Positions 62,726 to 64,000 of a stretch of DNA of 64,000 bases are shown one piece after another (position 1 is the stretch's first letter; every line of letters starts with the position of its first letter). The stretch covers positions 62,001 to 126,000 of the forward strand of contig JAQSEB010000212.1 of assembly GCA_030063045.1 (NCBI GenBank), read 5' to 3'. The position numbers were made by a program, and so were the translations under genes. Under the pieces are notes generated by a model that was not told the DNA's origin, searched no databases, and saw only the letters and a list, made by a program, of their open reading frames with translations. This stretch comes from Pratylenchus scribneri (Eukaryota > Nematoda > Chromadorea > Rhabditida > Pratylenchidae).

Positions 62726-64000
62726 TCAATTTTGACTGTTAATTTGTTTATGAATTAAAAAATACCCATTATTTTTTTGGGTGACCAATTCAAATTTTTC
62801 ACAATTTTTCAAAGCCTGAAATCCATGATGGCCCTCTTCATAAATTGTCTCCTCCGGTTTTGGTATTTTCACTCCCCAATTCCATTGCAAAACAACATTT
62901 CTATTTATAATATTGTATTTGTATTTATATTTCCATAATATTGCCCTTTCTTTTCCAGTTTTACCATTCAATTCATTCAAAAAAATTGGTATGATGCTTC
63001 CAAATTTATATAATTTGGAATTTACAATGAAATCAAGCATACAATTTTGCAGGGAATCTGTGAAAAAATAATTTATTTGAATATTTGGCACTAAAATTTC
63101 TCTTTTTGGCACAAAAATGCTTTTTTGGGATTTCTAATAAATTATCAACCAGTTTTCGACCCTATAAACCTAATACCCATTTAATAGAGCTAATCAAGAT
63201 GTGTCGATTGATATATATTTTGTATTATCCAAAATTCAAAGTGTTAAACCTTATTTGGTTTTTGATTTTTAACTCTTTTAATTTTGAACCAAATTCCGAC
63301 AAACTATATATCAATCGACGAATCTCAATGAACTAAATAAAATGGTTATAAGATTCAGTGGTCTAGGAACTAGGATCAATCACTAACAAGCTATTAAGTT
63401 TTCGGCAAAAGAACCCAATTTCGGAAAAAAACACTCCTTATTTTAAGACCTAAACAGGCGAAGTTAAATAAAATATGCGGAATCTCATTTCAGTATTTCA
63501 TCTTTCAGTTAATAAGATTAAAATTAATAAATTTTATCAAATTATAAATTAAAATATATTAAATTCTTTAATTTAAATGTGAGAATAATAATAAATTAGC
63601 GAAAGTTTTGAATACCCAATTTTTTATGCCATTCATTTGACAAAACATTTTGATTCCCTTTCAGACTGAACAATTTTTCCATTGATAAATAATTTACATC
63701 AAAATCTGAAGCCTCCACATTCATCCAAAAACATTCTTCCGTTTTTTTATTGGCTTCGCTCTCATTTTCTTTCAATTTTTTAAAATAATATTTGTTCATA
63801 TCATTTTTGTATATTTTTAAATTTTTTATCTCATCGTTCGGTACAATTCGACGAAATATTTTATAATTTTTGGAGATATATTTAGCAAATAATTCAGTTT
63901 TAACAATTCGTGTCTCCAAAATGTATTCCAAAACGCAATCAATTTTGGATGAATTCTCTGAAATTCAATAAATAATTGATTTTTCAAATTCTATTGCCTT
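62726..64000 (-). CDS. tandem-family gene B, partial (5' end beyond the window)
   Basis: Exons complement(62726..63057) and complement(63616..63957) are visible. The first exon must lie past 64,000, because exon 2 starts after an aatttcag acceptor in the same phase as its paralogue. Exon 2 (342 bp, exactly as in gene A) has IDCVLEYILETRIVKTELFA, RRIVPNDEIKNLKIYKN, ESEANKKTEECF and NYLSMEKLFSL. Exon 3 has LQNCMLDFIVNSKLYKFG, PKPEETIYEEGHHGFQALKN and ends HKQINSQN plus TGA. Donor gtattc and acceptor ttttttcacag bound a 558-bp intron, against 58 bp in gene A; the difference is largely a foldback repeat. The function is unknown. Conserved RRIVPNDEIKNLKI and PKPEETIYEEG blocks suggest protein-level constraint. 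Confidence 0.75.
63150..63375. repeat. foldback (inverted) repeat inside the gene B intron
   Basis: The left arm GTCGATTGATATATA (63,197-63,211) pairs with TATATATCAATCGAC (63,305-63,319). Similarity extends outward through aatacccattt/aaaatggttat and inward through ccaaaattcaaagtgttaaa/tttaattttgaacc, giving imperfect arms of roughly 80-100 bp. It is probably a degenerate MITE. Target duplications could not be fixed by eye. Confidence 0.6.

Noticed and set aside
63085..63336. 83-codon plus-strand frame
   Set aside because: Lies over the gene B intron and its foldback repeat. No homologous counterpart.

Overview
The window looks like nematode nuclear DNA. It is very AT-rich (the satellite monomer is about 21% G+C by hand count). 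Its genes have short introns ending in TTTTCAG or TTTTTAG, and it carries a nematode-type serpentine (chemoreceptor) gene. A plant-parasitic clade such as Meloidogyne would fit the composition and receptor style, but this is a guess. No rRNA, tRNA, CRISPR array or bacterial-type operon was seen.

Bases 1-53,946 are one uninterrupted head-to-tail satellite array, running off the left edge. The monomer is 140 bp (137-142, one of 160), with about 385 copies. It is non-coding but has clear architecture: multi-monomer blocks repeated at about 2.1 kb (1-7.8 kb) and 2.39 kb (7.8-13.8 kb), a roughly 1.55-1.7 kb segment present three times (17.4-25.9 kb), a divergent zone (40.4-42.0 kb), a homogenised zone with a T/C alternation (42.2-46.5 kb), and a right-hand zone built from two linked monomer haplotypes (46.5-53.9 kb).

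The array ends inside an intron of a serpentine-receptor copy. A 25-bp minisatellite follows (53,941-54,057), then two 3' exons of receptor copy 1 (54,188-54,769), whose last exon is frameshifted. A second copy (55,692-57,866) has five frame-consistent exons (301 aa), including a 30-bp microexon, but lacks the TM7/PYR end. Its third intron carries the same minisatellite, split by a 371-bp hAT-like foldback element with a perfect 8-bp target duplication.

From 57.9 to 64 kb everything I can support as coding is on the minus strand: two tiny uncertain exons; a small RING-H2 gene with a GC-AG intron (59,519-60,125, perhaps extending to 60,270); and two tandem paralogues of an unrecognised three-exon family (61,493-62,656 and 62,726 to beyond the right edge), only 69 bp apart. 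The RING gene and the tandem family share a homologous first exon, suggesting exon shuffling. Small non-autonomous DNA transposons are dense here: a mariner-like element (58,706-59,098), a nested pair of hAT-like elements (60,767-61,495 containing 60,962-61,394) whose outer TIR supplies the stop codon of the neighbouring gene, and a foldback repeat inside an intron of the second paralogue.

All gene models are hand-made from frame, splice-site and paralogue agreement. No similarity search was run.
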